Shown here: one piece after another, positions 53,358 to 61,907 of the stretch
Layout of the letters: every line of letters begins with the position of its first letter
Numbering within the stretch: the stretch's first letter is position 1
Source of the DNA: Paraburkholderia sp. BL23I1N1
GTDB taxonomy: Bacteria; Pseudomonadota; Gammaproteobacteria; Burkholderiales; Burkholderiaceae
Direction of reading: 5' to 3'
Assembly (NCBI RefSeq): GCF_003610295.1
Contig: NZ_RAPV01000001.1
Location: forward strand, 682,001 to 746,000
DNA: 64,000 nt
Notes under the pieces: generated by a model
The model's input: only the letters and a program-made list of their open reading frames with translations
Databases searched by the model: none
What the model was told of the DNA's origin: nothing
Program-made: the position numbers and the translations under genes

Positions 53358-54731
53358 TCAGTGGCCAGTGACCGGCGCCTCTGTATCTGCACCGGGGTCG
53401 CCGAGCCATGCAATGGTTGCTGCGCCGACGAGGAGCACGGCAGACACCGCCATTAGCGGCGCGGTGAATCCGTTAGACATCTGCTTGATGAGACCAATCA
53501 TCGACGGACCGACGAAGCCGCCGAGATTGCCAACCGATACGATGAGTGCGAGGCCGCCAGCAGCGGCGCGGCCCGTCAGGAAACTTGAGGGAATAGCCCA
53601 GTAGGTAGCCTGAAACGCAAGAATTCCGCTGACGGTGAAGCAGAGAGCGACCAGCTTCAGAGCGGGCACATCGGTCATTACGCTCGCTGTCAACGCAATA
53701 GCCGCGACGACGAGTCCTCCTGCGACATATGGAATCCGATTGCTAGCCCGATTAGCCAGGCGTGCCCACAGGAGCATCACCACTGCACCGACGGCGTACG
53801 GCACGGCGGTCAGTCCACCGACCACCGCATGGCTGACGCCGAACTGCTTGATGATTTGCGGCATCCAGAGACCGACACCGATGGAGCCAACGATGCCGCA
53901 AAAGTTGACGAACGCGAGTACGAAAACCCGCCAGTTGGTCATCGCATCGCGCAGGTTTGCGCCGTGCTTCGTAGCGATGCCTTTCTGTTCTGCTGCGAGA
54001 CGGCGCGCGAGCACGGCCTTCTCGTCGCTGCTCAACCATTTCGCTTTCTCCGGGCGGTCAGCCAGTACGAATAGACAGGCAACGCCCAGGATAACTGCGG
54101 GCACACCTTCAATCAGGAGCAGCCACTGCCAGCTACGTAAGCCGTGCATGCCTCCAAGCTGAAGCAACGCGCCCGAAATCGGCGAACCAATCATGTTCGC
54201 GACAGGGATACCTACGAGAAACGAAGCCGTTACCTTTGCGCGCCACTTGCCGGGAAACCAGTGTGTGAAATAGAGGTAGATGCCAGGAGTAAATCCAGCT
54301 TCAGCAATACCAAGCAGGAAGCGTGCTGCGGCGAAACTTTTGGGGCCGACCACAAACGCGGTCAACATCGAGAAGACGCCCCACGTAATCATGATTCGCG
54401 CTATCCATATCCGCGCGCCTACCTTCTGCATGATGAGGTTGCTGGGAATCTCGAACAGGAAATAACCGATGAAGAAAAGTCCTGCACCCCAGCCGAATTG
54501 CTCAGCAGTCAAACCCAGGTCCTGGTTCATCGTGAGCGCGGCGAAGCCCACGTTGGTGCGGTCGAGATAACTGATTACGTAGCACGCGAAGATAAATGGC
54601 AGGATTCGACGGAACACCTTGGCAAGCGTGCGCTCACTGGCGGCATATTCCGTTGAAAGTGTGGCTTCATCCGCGACAGGCTCTTCGTCTGCCTTGAGTG
54701 CCATGCCGTGGGCGGTGTTAGAAATCTGCAT
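53358..54731 (-). CDS. MFS transporter, ACS family
   Basis: A 457-residue carrier with ISYLDRTNVGFAALTM, FEIPSNLIMQKVGARIWIAR and LGIAEAGFTPGIYLYFTHWFP. It resembles the carriers at 47227 and 9246. It probably brings the cluster's substrate across the inner membrane. The ATG at 54731 is chosen since GGAGGAG stands six bases before it; ATGs at 54746 and 54788 are weaker. It is followed by the porin 58 bases later. Confidence 0.92.
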   Translation of the reverse strand: MQISNTAHGMALKADEEPVADEATLSTEYAASERTLAKVFRRILPFIFACYVISYLDRTNVGFAALTMNQDLGLTAEQFGWGAGLFFIGYFLFEIPSNLIMQKVGARIWIARIMITWGVFSMLTAFVVGPKSFAAARFLLGIAEAGFTPGIYLYFTHWFPGKWRAKVTASFLVGIPVANMIGSPISGALLQLGGMHGLRSWQWLLLIEGVPAVILGVACLFVLADRPEKAKWLSSDEKAVLARRLAAEQKGIATKHGANLRDAMTNWRVFVLAFVNFCGIVGSIGVGLWMPQIIKQFGVSHAVVGGLTAVPYAVGAVVMLLWARLANRASNRIPYVAGGLVVAAIALTASVMTDVPALKLVALCFTVSGILAFQATYWAIPSSFLTGRAAAGGLALIVSVGNLGGFVGPSMIGLIKQMSNGFTAPLMAVSAVLLVGAATIAWLGDPGADTEAPVTGH

Positions 54732-54810
54732 GATGTACTCCTCCATCGCGATTCGTGGAACGCGACTTGTAGTCTGGTTTCCCAACAAATCCCGCCGCGC
54801 GGGTCAGTCC

Positions 54811-55740
54811 TTAGAGCCTAGGTTTTCCCTGCTTTGGAAGCACGCCCGCAACATCCATCTGAGCGACGAGAACAGTGCCGCTGACCGATTCGGTCATGAA
54901 TAGCGTCTTCATGTCGGCACCGCCGAAACAGAGATTCGTGAGCGACGCGCCCCCGGGACTGGTCAACACGACGACAGGCTCGGCACGATGATTGAGACCC
55001 CAGACACGGCCAAGGCCCGGGTTGGCGATGAAGAGGCGTCCTTCCGCGTCGATGGTCAAACCATCGGGGCCACTCGGACCGTATGAAGTGAAGTACTGAC
55101 CGACCTTGCTAACGGAACCGTCGGCTTGAAGCGGAACACGCCACACACAGTTGCCGCGCGTCATCGCGACGTAAAGAACCTTTTCATCTGGGGAGAGCAC
55201 CAGGCCGTTTGGACTCGGGCAGTTACCGAGCAGCATGTCGAGCTTGCCCGCTGGGCTGAGCCGATACACGCGGCCTGTCGGGTCATGCAATCCCGTCTGG
55301 CCCTGGTCCGTGAAGTACAGGTTGCCGGCCGAATCGAAGGTCAGGTCGTTGACACCCCGGAAGCGTTCGCTATTTCTGCGTTCGAGGTACGGCCGAACGT
55401 CACCGCGTTCGAGGTTGAGCAACATCAGTCCGTTTCGATAGTCGGTAATGAGCAGATGACTATCATCAACAAGCTTCATCCCGTTTGGCTCGCCGTCATA
55501 CTCGACGACAAGCTCCCACTCTCCCGTGCGTGTGATACGGAATATCCGGCCGTGAGGAATGTCCGTTACGTAAAGAAAGCCGGCCTGACTCCAGACTGGC
55601 CCTTCGAGAAACGAGTCTGTGCTTTGTCCGGCCCGGTTCGCCACCGCCCAGTCCGTCTGAACATCCGGCTTGCGGTATTTTTGGGGCATGCGCGTGAAGA
55701 CTTCTGCAGAGCGCACGTCGGGTGAGTTGAGGAAAAACAT
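54811..55740 (-). CDS. SMP-30/gluconolactonase/LRE family protein
   Basis: A 309-residue six-bladed beta-propeller. Metal-site residues fit SFLEGPVWSQAGFLYVTDI (Glu), RGVNDLTFDSAGNLYFTD (Asn), CPSPNGLVLSPDEKVLYVA (Asn) and SGPDGLTIDAEGRLFIAN (Asp). Family members hydrolyse aldono-lactones. It lies between the hydroxyacid dehydrogenase (25 bases upstream) and the ACS carrier, consistent with a pathway passing through a lactone. Confidence 0.92.
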   Translation of the reverse strand: MFFLNSPDVRSAEVFTRMPQKYRKPDVQTDWAVANRAGQSTDSFLEGPVWSQAGFLYVTDIPHGRIFRITRTGEWELVVEYDGEPNGMKLVDDSHLLITDYRNGLMLLNLERGDVRPYLERRNSERFRGVNDLTFDSAGNLYFTDQGQTGLHDPTGRVYRLSPAGKLDMLLGNCPSPNGLVLSPDEKVLYVAMTRGNCVWRVPLQADGSVSKVGQYFTSYGPSGPDGLTIDAEGRLFIANPGLGRVWGLNHRAEPVVVLTSPGGASLTNLCFGGADMKTLFMTESVSGTVLVAQMDVAGVLPKQGKPRL

Positions 55741-55765
55741 GTCGACCTCTGGCTACAGAAACAAA

Positions 55766-56713
55766 TCAGACTGTTGCGCGCGTCCGCTCTCCGAGCACTG
55801 CAAGCACATTGGCTGCGGAGCCTTTACCCATGTTCACGTAAGCGGCATCGCTTACCCCACCGATGTGCGGGGAGAGGATGAGGTTGGCAACGCTCTGGAA
55901 TGGGTGAGGATTCGACATCGGCTCGACATCGAAACTGTCCAGACCCGCGCATCGCAGTTGACCTGCGGCTAGCGCGTCGAGCAAAGCAGCTTCGTCGATG
56001 AGTCCACCACGAGCTGTGTTGACGAGAATTGCGCCCCGCTTGAAGCGGGCGAACGTGTGGCGGTTCAGCATCTGGCGATTCTCTGGAGTCAGCGGGCAAT
56101 GAAGCGAGACGACGTCCGAACTCGAGTACAGGGCATCGAGTTCGACGAGCGTCATGCCAGCGGGGGCTTCCTTCGCGAACGGGTCGTATGCAATCACATT
56201 CATCCCGAAAGCGAGGCCTGCCGCCGCGACGCGCCGTCCGATGGCGCCAAGGCCGACCAGGCCAAGCGTGCGCCCCTCCAGTTCCACAGACTTGTGGGTT
56301 GCCTTGTCCCAATGGCCCGCACGCATGCGGACATGCAGATGCGTGACTGACTTGGCACACGCAAGAATTAAAGCCCAGGCATGCTCGGCGACCGCAGCTG
56401 CGTTTGCACCGACTGCCGCACGCACCTCTATTCCGCGTTGAGCGGCTGCTTCCTGGTCGATGACATCGATGCCACTGCCATGTTTGGAGATGACCTGGAG
56501 CTGGCCCGCCGCGTCCATGATTCGCGCGTTGACCTTGCCATAGCGAACGATGATGGCCACGGGCTTATGCATGGCGCAGAGCGCGACGACCTCATCCTCA
56601 GTGGGCTGCTTGCCAGCAAACACTACCTCGAAGCCGCTCAACATCTCGAGCGCCTGCGGGGCGAGGTCGGCAGCGGTGACCAGAACGACTGGCTTTTGCT
56701 TGTTCGCTTGCAT
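55766..56713 (-). CDS. D-isomer-specific 2-hydroxyacid dehydrogenase
   Basis: A 315-residue NAD(P)-dependent dehydrogenase. The Rossmann motif is GLVGLGAIGRRVAAAGLAFG. The catalytic Arg is in NTARGGLIDEAALLDAL, the Glu follows in DSFDVEPMSNPHPF and the His is in LILSPHIGGVSD. It interconverts a 2-hydroxy acid and a 2-oxo acid. The ATG at 56713 overlaps the stop of the RraA gene; a GTG at 56716 is also in frame. Confidence 0.92.
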   Translation of the reverse strand: MQANKQKPVVLVTAADLAPQALEMLSGFEVVFAGKQPTEDEVVALCAMHKPVAIIVRYGKVNARIMDAAGQLQVISKHGSGIDVIDQEAAAQRGIEVRAAVGANAAAVAEHAWALILACAKSVTHLHVRMRAGHWDKATHKSVELEGRTLGLVGLGAIGRRVAAAGLAFGMNVIAYDPFAKEAPAGMTLVELDALYSSSDVVSLHCPLTPENRQMLNRHTFARFKRGAILVNTARGGLIDEAALLDALAAGQLRCAGLDSFDVEPMSNPHPFQSVANLILSPHIGGVSDAAYVNMGKGSAANVLAVLGERTRATV

Positions 56714-57411
56714 CACAAAGCCTCGCCGTCTGCCAACATGCCCACTGCACGCAGTTCCTTTTCAAGCCACGTCGCGCGAGTGTCGCCGTTCTTGATTGCC
56801 GCGATACGCTTTGTTTCCGCTTCGACCTTTTTCCGGGCTAGTTCGAGAATCATCGGGACGTCGTGGCGCGGCACGACGACCACGCCATCCGCGTCGCCAA
56901 CAATAAGGTCACCCGGATTGATGGTCGTCCCGCCAGCAGAAATGGGGGCGTTCACGCGACCGGCTACGCTCTTGGTCGGCCCGCACGGATTAAGACCGGC
57001 CGAGAACACCGGAAACTCGCCGTTTGCGAGTTCGTGCGAGTCACGCACGGCCGCATCGATAATGAAACCGGCGATGCCCGTTGCGTGAGCTTGTGTGGCC
57101 ATGATTTCGCCAATGAGGGCGCAGGTCTGGTCGCCTTTGCCATCCACCACAATCACGTCACCTGGCTTTGCGATGGCAAGCGCCGCGTGAATTGCGAGGT
57201 TATCGCCCGGGCGAACTTCAACGGTGATAGCCGGACCTGCCACTTTCATCTTCGGCGACAGTGGCTTCACCCTGCTATTCAGGGTGCCGCGGCGGCCGGC
57301 GACATCCGCGAGGATGGCTGCCTGAAATTCAGAAGCTTCTGCGACAAGCTCCGGCGACACGCGCTCGATGTCGCGGGAAATGGCTGACGAACCGTTCGAA
57401 GTGGTGCTCAT
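56713..57411 (-). CDS. RraA family / 4-hydroxy-4-methyl-2-oxoglutarate-type aldolase
   Basis: A 232-residue class II pyruvate aldolase-like protein with IVVDGKGDQTCALIGEIMAT and GFIIDAAVRDSHEL, including the Mg-binding Arg-Asp. Also seen are INPGDLIVGDADGVVVVPRHD. Members either cleave 4-hydroxy-2-oxo dicarboxylates to pyruvate and another oxo acid, or decarboxylate oxaloacetate; true RraA (RNase E inhibitor) lacks the longer C-terminal tail. The catabolic context favours the aldolase. It is the first gene of the eleven-gene run, with an operator 22 bases upstream of its start. Confidence 0.9.
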   Translation of the reverse strand: MSTTSNGSSAISRDIERVSPELVAEASEFQAAILADVAGRRGTLNSRVKPLSPKMKVAGPAITVEVRPGDNLAIHAALAIAKPGDVIVVDGKGDQTCALIGEIMATQAHATGIAGFIIDAAVRDSHELANGEFPVFSAGLNPCGPTKSVAGRVNAPISAGGTTINPGDLIVGDADGVVVVPRHDVPMILELARKKVEAETKRIAAIKNGDTRATWLEKELRAVGMLADGEAL

Positions 57412-57432
57412 GACGTTACCTCTGCAAGTTGC

Positions 57433-57449
57433 GTTGTACGATGTACAAC
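57433..57449. promoter_or_regulatory. IclR-type operator, site 1
   Basis: GTTGTAC-GAT-GTACAAC is a 7-3-7 perfect inverted repeat. It lies 22 bases upstream of the RraA start, where a repressor would block the catabolic operon. Confidence 0.75.
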
Positions 57450-57532
57450 TATGGTGTACTGTGTGAAATAACTATAGCTCGCGAGGAACGTGCGTTTCCA
57501 CTGGCGTTTACCCTTTTACCGTGTAAACCATG

Positions 57533-57549
57533 GTTGTACTGTGTACAAT
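57533..57549. promoter_or_regulatory. IclR-type operator, site 2
   Basis: GTTGTAC-TGT-GTACAAT is the same palindrome with six of seven symmetric pairs. It starts exactly 100 bases after site 1 and lies 28 bases before the IclR start, which suggests autoregulation and possible looping with site 1. Confidence 0.75.
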
Positions 57550-57576
57550 CACCAGCACGGGTAATGGGAGACAAAA

Positions 57577-58287
57577 ATGGGAAACGAAGGGGTGGCCGCA
57601 GTCGAGAAGGCACTGTCGTTGCTGGACTGTTTCAAGCCGGGGGCCGAGGCGCTATCGCTGGCCGCACTCGCGCAGTCGTCCGGGATGCACAAGACGACGG
57701 TATATCGATTGATGAATTCCCTGGAACGAATGAATTATGTCGTTCGCTCCGAGACTGGCATGTACTCGCTTGGTCCGCGGGTTCTTTACCTCGGCAAACT
57801 CTACGAGCAATCGTTCCATCTCTCCTCGCTCGTCGAACCGATATTGCATAGGTTGGCTGCCGAATCGCAGGAAAGCGCTTCGTACTACGTTATCGACAAC
57901 GGGCAGCGACTATGCCTCTTCAGGGCAGAGCCGTCCGAAGGCCTGAGAGAAACACGCTTACCTGGCACATCGTTTCCGCTGGATGACGCGGCCATTAGTC
58001 AGGTGCTCAAGTTCTGGGGGCTAAAGCAGCCTTTATACGAGACGCCTCCAACGTTGCCGCTGTTCACGTCTGGTGCTCGTGACCAGCATACGGCGGGGTT
58101 CGCCACTCCGGTGTTTGGTGAGGGCGACACGTTTAAGGCTGCGCTTAGTTTGACCGGCGTAAGGTCTCGACTCGACGCCGCGCGAGAATCGGGAGCTCTT
58201 GACCGACTTCAGTTGAACGCCGCGTCTGAGCTGTCCCGGAAACTTGGTGCGAGTGCGGCATTTTGCGAAAGAATGTATGGCGCCTGA
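57577..58287 (+). CDS. IclR family regulator of the catabolic cluster
   Basis: A 236-residue protein. The N-terminal winged helix is seen as AVEKALSLLDCFKPGAEALSLAALAQ and SGMHKTTVYRLMNSLERMNYV. The effector domain has QESASYYVIDNGQRLCLFRAEP, but it is somewhat shorter than usual. It is divergent from RraA and flanked by the two palindromes, so it most likely represses (or activates) the eleven-gene operon in response to a pathway compound. GGGAG stands six bases before the ATG. Confidence 0.92.
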   Translation: MGNEGVAAVEKALSLLDCFKPGAEALSLAALAQSSGMHKTTVYRLMNSLERMNYVVRSETGMYSLGPRVLYLGKLYEQSFHLSSLVEPILHRLAAESQESASYYVIDNGQRLCLFRAEPSEGLRETRLPGTSFPLDDAAISQVLKFWGLKQPLYETPPTLPLFTSGARDQHTAGFATPVFGEGDTFKAALSLTGVRSRLDAARESGALDRLQLNAASELSRKLGASAAFCERMYGA

Positions 58288-58505
58288 GATGACGGACCCT
58301 TCGCCGGGCAGCGGTTATAATCGGTTTTTCGCGACAGTCTATTCGACCAGTGCGGCCATGCGCCGCTCAACCGCATAGTGCGGATACACTTCGGCAGCCA
58401 GGTGTTCCGCGCTTTCCTGAGCCGAATCGCGCGCGGGGCGACGAAATGTGAGCCGTGTCCGATGGTCACACCGACTCGACAGTTGCCACAGCTATAGAGA
58501 ACGAG

Positions 58506-58856
58506 ATGACAGACCCACGTGCGCCTGGAGACTTTCCGAGAGAACCGGACCCCGGTGCTGTCACTGGGGTTCAACCGAAGCTTCTTGTTCGCGAAATGGA
58601 CGGCCGTTATCAGAATGCCCTCTCAGACGGGGAGTTGTGGGTACGCTTCGACGCGTGTGAAGACCTTGCTAGTCAGCTATCCGCGTACGTCTCGCGGAAG
58701 ATTGATACCGCTGGTCTGTCGCCAGACGTCACGTTGACCCGGGCCGAGAAAGGCGTGAGATTGAAGGTCGACGCTGGTGAATGGGACTTTTCCCAGCGTG
58801 AGGTGGTTTGGGTCATGACGCGCGCGCGGCAACTGCTGGCTGCGACCAACGACTAG
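58506..58856 (+). CDS. Hypothetical protein
   Basis: A 116-residue soluble, acidic protein I do not recognise. The body (QPKLLVREMDGRYQNALSDGELW, VRFDACEDLASQLSAYVSRK, and WDFSQREVVWVMTRARQLL) suggests an alpha/beta fold. A GTG at 58455 would lengthen it by 17 residues; the ATG at 58506 has AGAGAACG before it. It stands alone after the IclR gene, with about 200 bases of non-coding DNA on both sides. Confidence 0.6.
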   Translation: MTDPRAPGDFPREPDPGAVTGVQPKLLVREMDGRYQNALSDGELWVRFDACEDLASQLSAYVSRKIDTAGLSPDVTLTRAEKGVRLKVDAGEWDFSQREVVWVMTRARQLLAATND

Positions 58857-59059
58857 CGAGCCCATCCGTTGGGAAAGCCGACGCAGCCGACGGAAACAGC
58901 AGGTTCTATTCCACGGCTACCTCGGTAACACTTATCCTGCGCAGAATCGCTCATTGCAGCTGGTGAATTCGGAACGAGTAGTCCTCTGCGTGCGAGCCGT
59001 GCCGTAGGGAGCTGATGGTGATAGATGTAACTGCGACATAAACGTGGCGGGGCTCGAAC

Positions 59060-59950
59060 TTAAGCCGACGCGCTGCACTGACGAGCAATCTCTGCGACAG
59101 AGTACCCGATGCGCGACTGTGGGTTGTTCATGAAGATGGCACAGTAGCGCAACGACGGCGCTGGGGGCCGGGTACGCACCATCTGCAGACGCCCCGCCGA
59201 TACATAGTTGCTCACGATTGACTCTGGTAAGCAACTGATGCCAATTCCCGCCTCAATCAATCCCGCCATCGCCAACACGCTGCTGCCTCCAAACAAGCGT
59301 CTTGGTTCCACGCCCGCTTCACTAAACAGGCGCCTGCATAGCTGCGTGATGATGGACCGCTCGTCCTGTTCAATGACAGCAGACTCGGACAACTTTTGCA
59401 GTGTGACCGGTGTGTCTGCGGGGAATATACCAGGGGCACAGAACCACGCGAACGGAACCGAATTCAGTTCGACGCGGGTCAACGCCTTCGGCATCTCAGC
59501 ATCAGGTATGAAAGCCATATCAAGCGAACCTTCGAGTACCTTCGCACGAAGTTCTACTGATAGGTGTACCAGCTCAGGTTGAACAAGGACGTTGGGATAT
59601 ATTTCCTTCATTTTCCCGACGAAGCGAGGAAACCAGGTTGTTGCAACGAGCTCAGTCATTCCAATTTGAAGTATCCGAGCAACGCTGCGCGTCGAGGACT
59701 GGAGTTCTTCAAGGTTAGCGACACTCTCCAATAGGTCCTTGCACAACTCAAATAGCTCTTGGCCTTTCGCAGACAGTTTTGATTTGGTGCGTTGTGACTC
59801 GAAAACTGGTTCAACAACGATGGCTTCGAGTTCTTGGAGGCGCTTGGTCGCGGCCGACTGTGTGATGTGCAGTTTGTTTGCAGCGCGGTCAACAGTGCCG
59901 AGACGAGCCACCCAGTAAAACGCTTCGAGTTGCTTTATTGTCAACATCAT
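59060..59950 (-). CDS. LysR family regulator
   Basis: A 296-residue LysR protein. The helix-turn-helix LTIKQLEAFYWVARLGTVDRAANKLHITQ, AATKRLQELE is at the N-terminus. The effector domain includes AFIPDAEMPKALTRVEL and GISCLPESIVSNYVSAGRLQ. Its start overlaps the stop of the LysR gene at 59947 (ATGA). Two linked LysR genes in a row are unusual and they share recognisable C-domain blocks, so they may have arisen by duplication. Confidence 0.92.
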   Translation of the reverse strand: MMLTIKQLEAFYWVARLGTVDRAANKLHITQSAATKRLQELEAIVVEPVFESQRTKSKLSAKGQELFELCKDLLESVANLEELQSSTRSVARILQIGMTELVATTWFPRFVGKMKEIYPNVLVQPELVHLSVELRAKVLEGSLDMAFIPDAEMPKALTRVELNSVPFAWFCAPGIFPADTPVTLQKLSESAVIEQDERSIITQLCRRLFSEAGVEPRRLFGGSSVLAMAGLIEAGIGISCLPESIVSNYVSAGRLQMVRTRPPAPSLRYCAIFMNNPQSRIGYSVAEIARQCSASA

Positions 59951-60885
59951 CGCATCTCGCTGTGTTTCCCGGCTTTCGCGAGCGCCTGCAACTGATACGA
60001 CATCTCGAAGTCGCAGCATGATTGCGACAATCCGATAATCCTTTGATGGAAAGCGGTCGCTGCATCAGCGCGCGTCAACGCAACATAAGGGATTTCGGGG
60101 AGCGGCGGATTTACTTTCACCTCACACAACACACCCGTACCTATCAGAGGCGAGCAAACAGCGGTTGGAAGCAGCGCTATCCCGAGCCCCGATAGGGCCA
60201 TGCCTGCAAGGGCCACCAGACTTGCAGTTCCGACGCTGCTTCGGCTGCGGCCTCCTGCTTTTGTGAGCCACGGTTCAATGACAGTTGCGATACCTGAGGG
60301 CGCCTGTTGCATCAGCAGAGGATATGCAGCCAATGCGCTGGCCGGTATCTCTGTCGATGGTGCATCGAAGGTTGGGCTGCAGCACCAGTGATGACGAACG
60401 TTTGCCAAGGGCAATGAGGGCAAGGTAGCCGACTTGAATACATCGGGAACGAACGCCAAGTCGATTTCGCCAGCAATCAGCCCCCCGTGCAGAGCGAGAC
60501 TGTGGTCAACAACAAGTTCCGTGGTCACCGAGGGAAAGGAGGCGCGCATAAGTCCCATGAGTCGCGGCAGCCATGTTAGCGCGCAGAGTTCTGTCACCCC
60601 GAAGCGCACCCTTCTGTGAATCACGTCACTTCTGGCAACGGCATCGATGATTGCGTCCCGCTGCCGAAGAATGGTGCGTGCGCGCGCCAGCACCTCTCCG
60701 CCTTCCAGCGTCAAACGCGCGGCACGTCCGGTTCGGTCCAGCAAGGGCCAGCCGAACAGCTCTTCAAATTCCTTGATATGACGGGACACGGCCGATTGCA
60801 CGATGCCAATTCTCTCGGCGGCCCCCTCAAATGTGCCCGTCTCCGCAAGGGACACCAAGGCCTCTAACTGTCGGAAGGTCGTCAT
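59947..60885 (-). CDS. LysR family regulator, divergent from the ABC transporter
   Basis: A 312-residue LysR protein. FRQLEALVSLAETGTFEGAAERIGIVQ, AVSRHIKEFEELFGWPLLDRTG forms the DNA-binding part; the effector domain has VRFGVTELCALTWLPRLMGL and GLGIALLPTAVCSPLIG. It is divergent from the amino-acid-type ABC operon with 148 bases between, so it is the likely regulator of that transporter. It is co-transcribed with the second LysR gene. Confidence 0.93.
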   Translation of the reverse strand: MTTFRQLEALVSLAETGTFEGAAERIGIVQSAVSRHIKEFEELFGWPLLDRTGRAARLTLEGGEVLARARTILRQRDAIIDAVARSDVIHRRVRFGVTELCALTWLPRLMGLMRASFPSVTTELVVDHSLALHGGLIAGEIDLAFVPDVFKSATLPSLPLANVRHHWCCSPTFDAPSTEIPASALAAYPLLMQQAPSGIATVIEPWLTKAGGRSRSSVGTASLVALAGMALSGLGIALLPTAVCSPLIGTGVLCEVKVNPPLPEIPYVALTRADAATAFHQRIIGLSQSCCDFEMSYQLQALAKAGKHSEMR

Positions 60886-60946
60886 AGGGAAATCCCGCCC
60901 GTTTCATCTCAATTTCGCATGAAGAAACATCGAAAAATATCTCTTT

Positions 60947-60960
60947 CTCTAATTATAGAG
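60947..60960. promoter_or_regulatory. Candidate LysR binding site
   Basis: CTCTA-ATTA-TAGAG is a perfect palindrome in the AT-rich divergent region, 62 bases upstream of the LysR start and 74 upstream of the transporter start. Confidence 0.5.
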
Positions 60961-61033
60961 TTTTGGGATGATTTCTCAACGGCGGCGGATTCAACGTGGA
61001 TTTCATCGCGGCCTTCATATTACGGAGACGAAA

Positions 61034-61864
61034 TTGAAAACGACCTTCAAATTGCTGTGCCTCGCATCAGTGCTCGCTACCAGCGCCTGGGCAAGCGTCG
61101 CCCACGCCGACGAACTCGCCGACATCAAATCGCGCGGTACCCTGGTGTGCGGCGTGCTGAGTACGTTGCCGCCATTTGGATTTCAGGACCCGAACACCCG
61201 CGAGGTTGTCGGGTACGACGTCGATTTCTGTAAGGGTGTTGCGAAGCAACTCGGCGTGAAACCCGAACTGAAGGTCATGTCGCTCGACTCGCGCATTCCG
61301 GAACTGACTCAGGGCCGTGTCGACATCCTAGCTGCGGTTCTTGGCTATAACCCGCAGCGTGCTCAGCAGGTCGAATACTCGAAGGCCTATTTCGTCAGCC
61401 AGCAGGTTATAGCTGCGAAGGCGACCAGTCCCCTCAAGCATCGTGACGACCTCGCCGGAAAGCGGGTCAGCACCATCAAGGGCTCCAGCAACATCCCGGT
61501 GATTGAGCGTGTCCTTCCGACGGCACAACTCGTGAGCTATGACGATGGCCCGTCCGCATTCATGGCTCTGGTGCAGAGCAAGGTTGACGGCTTCGTGCTC
61601 TCGGAAACCCTGATGCGACGTTTCATCGAAAAGCTCGGCGCCAATGCGAATCAGATTTCCGTCCTTACACCTGCAGTCGGCGTCGAATACTGGGGACTCG
61701 GCTTGAAGAAGGGTGAGCCCAAGCTGCTCGAAGCCGTGAACACTGCTCTCGACAACATGGAAAAGAGCGGCGAGTCCCAGCAGATTTTTGAGAAATGGCT
61801 TGGGGAAAAATCCAGTTTGAAGATGGCTCGCAGCTTCAAGACCGAGCAGATTCCGACGAACTGA
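61034..61864 (+). CDS. ABC transporter substrate-binding protein, polar amino acid type
   Basis: A 276-residue family 3 solute-binding protein. The signal peptide is LLCLASVLATSAWASVAHA. Then come DIKSRGTLVCGVLSTLPPFGF, VGYDVDFCKGVAKQLGV, LDSRIPELTQGRVDILAAVLG and KRVSTIKGSSNIPVIERVLP. I chose the TTG at 61034 since GGAG stands six bases upstream and it begins at the signal peptide; the ATG at 60968 would add an Arg-rich leader. It binds an amino acid or related acid in the periplasm. It is the first gene of the transporter operon. Confidence 0.92.
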   Translation: MKTTFKLLCLASVLATSAWASVAHADELADIKSRGTLVCGVLSTLPPFGFQDPNTREVVGYDVDFCKGVAKQLGVKPELKVMSLDSRIPELTQGRVDILAAVLGYNPQRAQQVEYSKAYFVSQQVIAAKATSPLKHRDDLAGKRVSTIKGSSNIPVIERVLPTAQLVSYDDGPSAFMALVQSKVDGFVLSETLMRRFIEKLGANANQISVLTPAVGVEYWGLGLKKGEPKLLEAVNTALDNMEKSGESQQIFEKWLGEKSSLKMARSFKTEQIPTN

Positions 61865-61907
61865 GCAAGCTCGAAAGCAGCAAGGCGTCGTATTACAGGA
61901 GTTCCTG

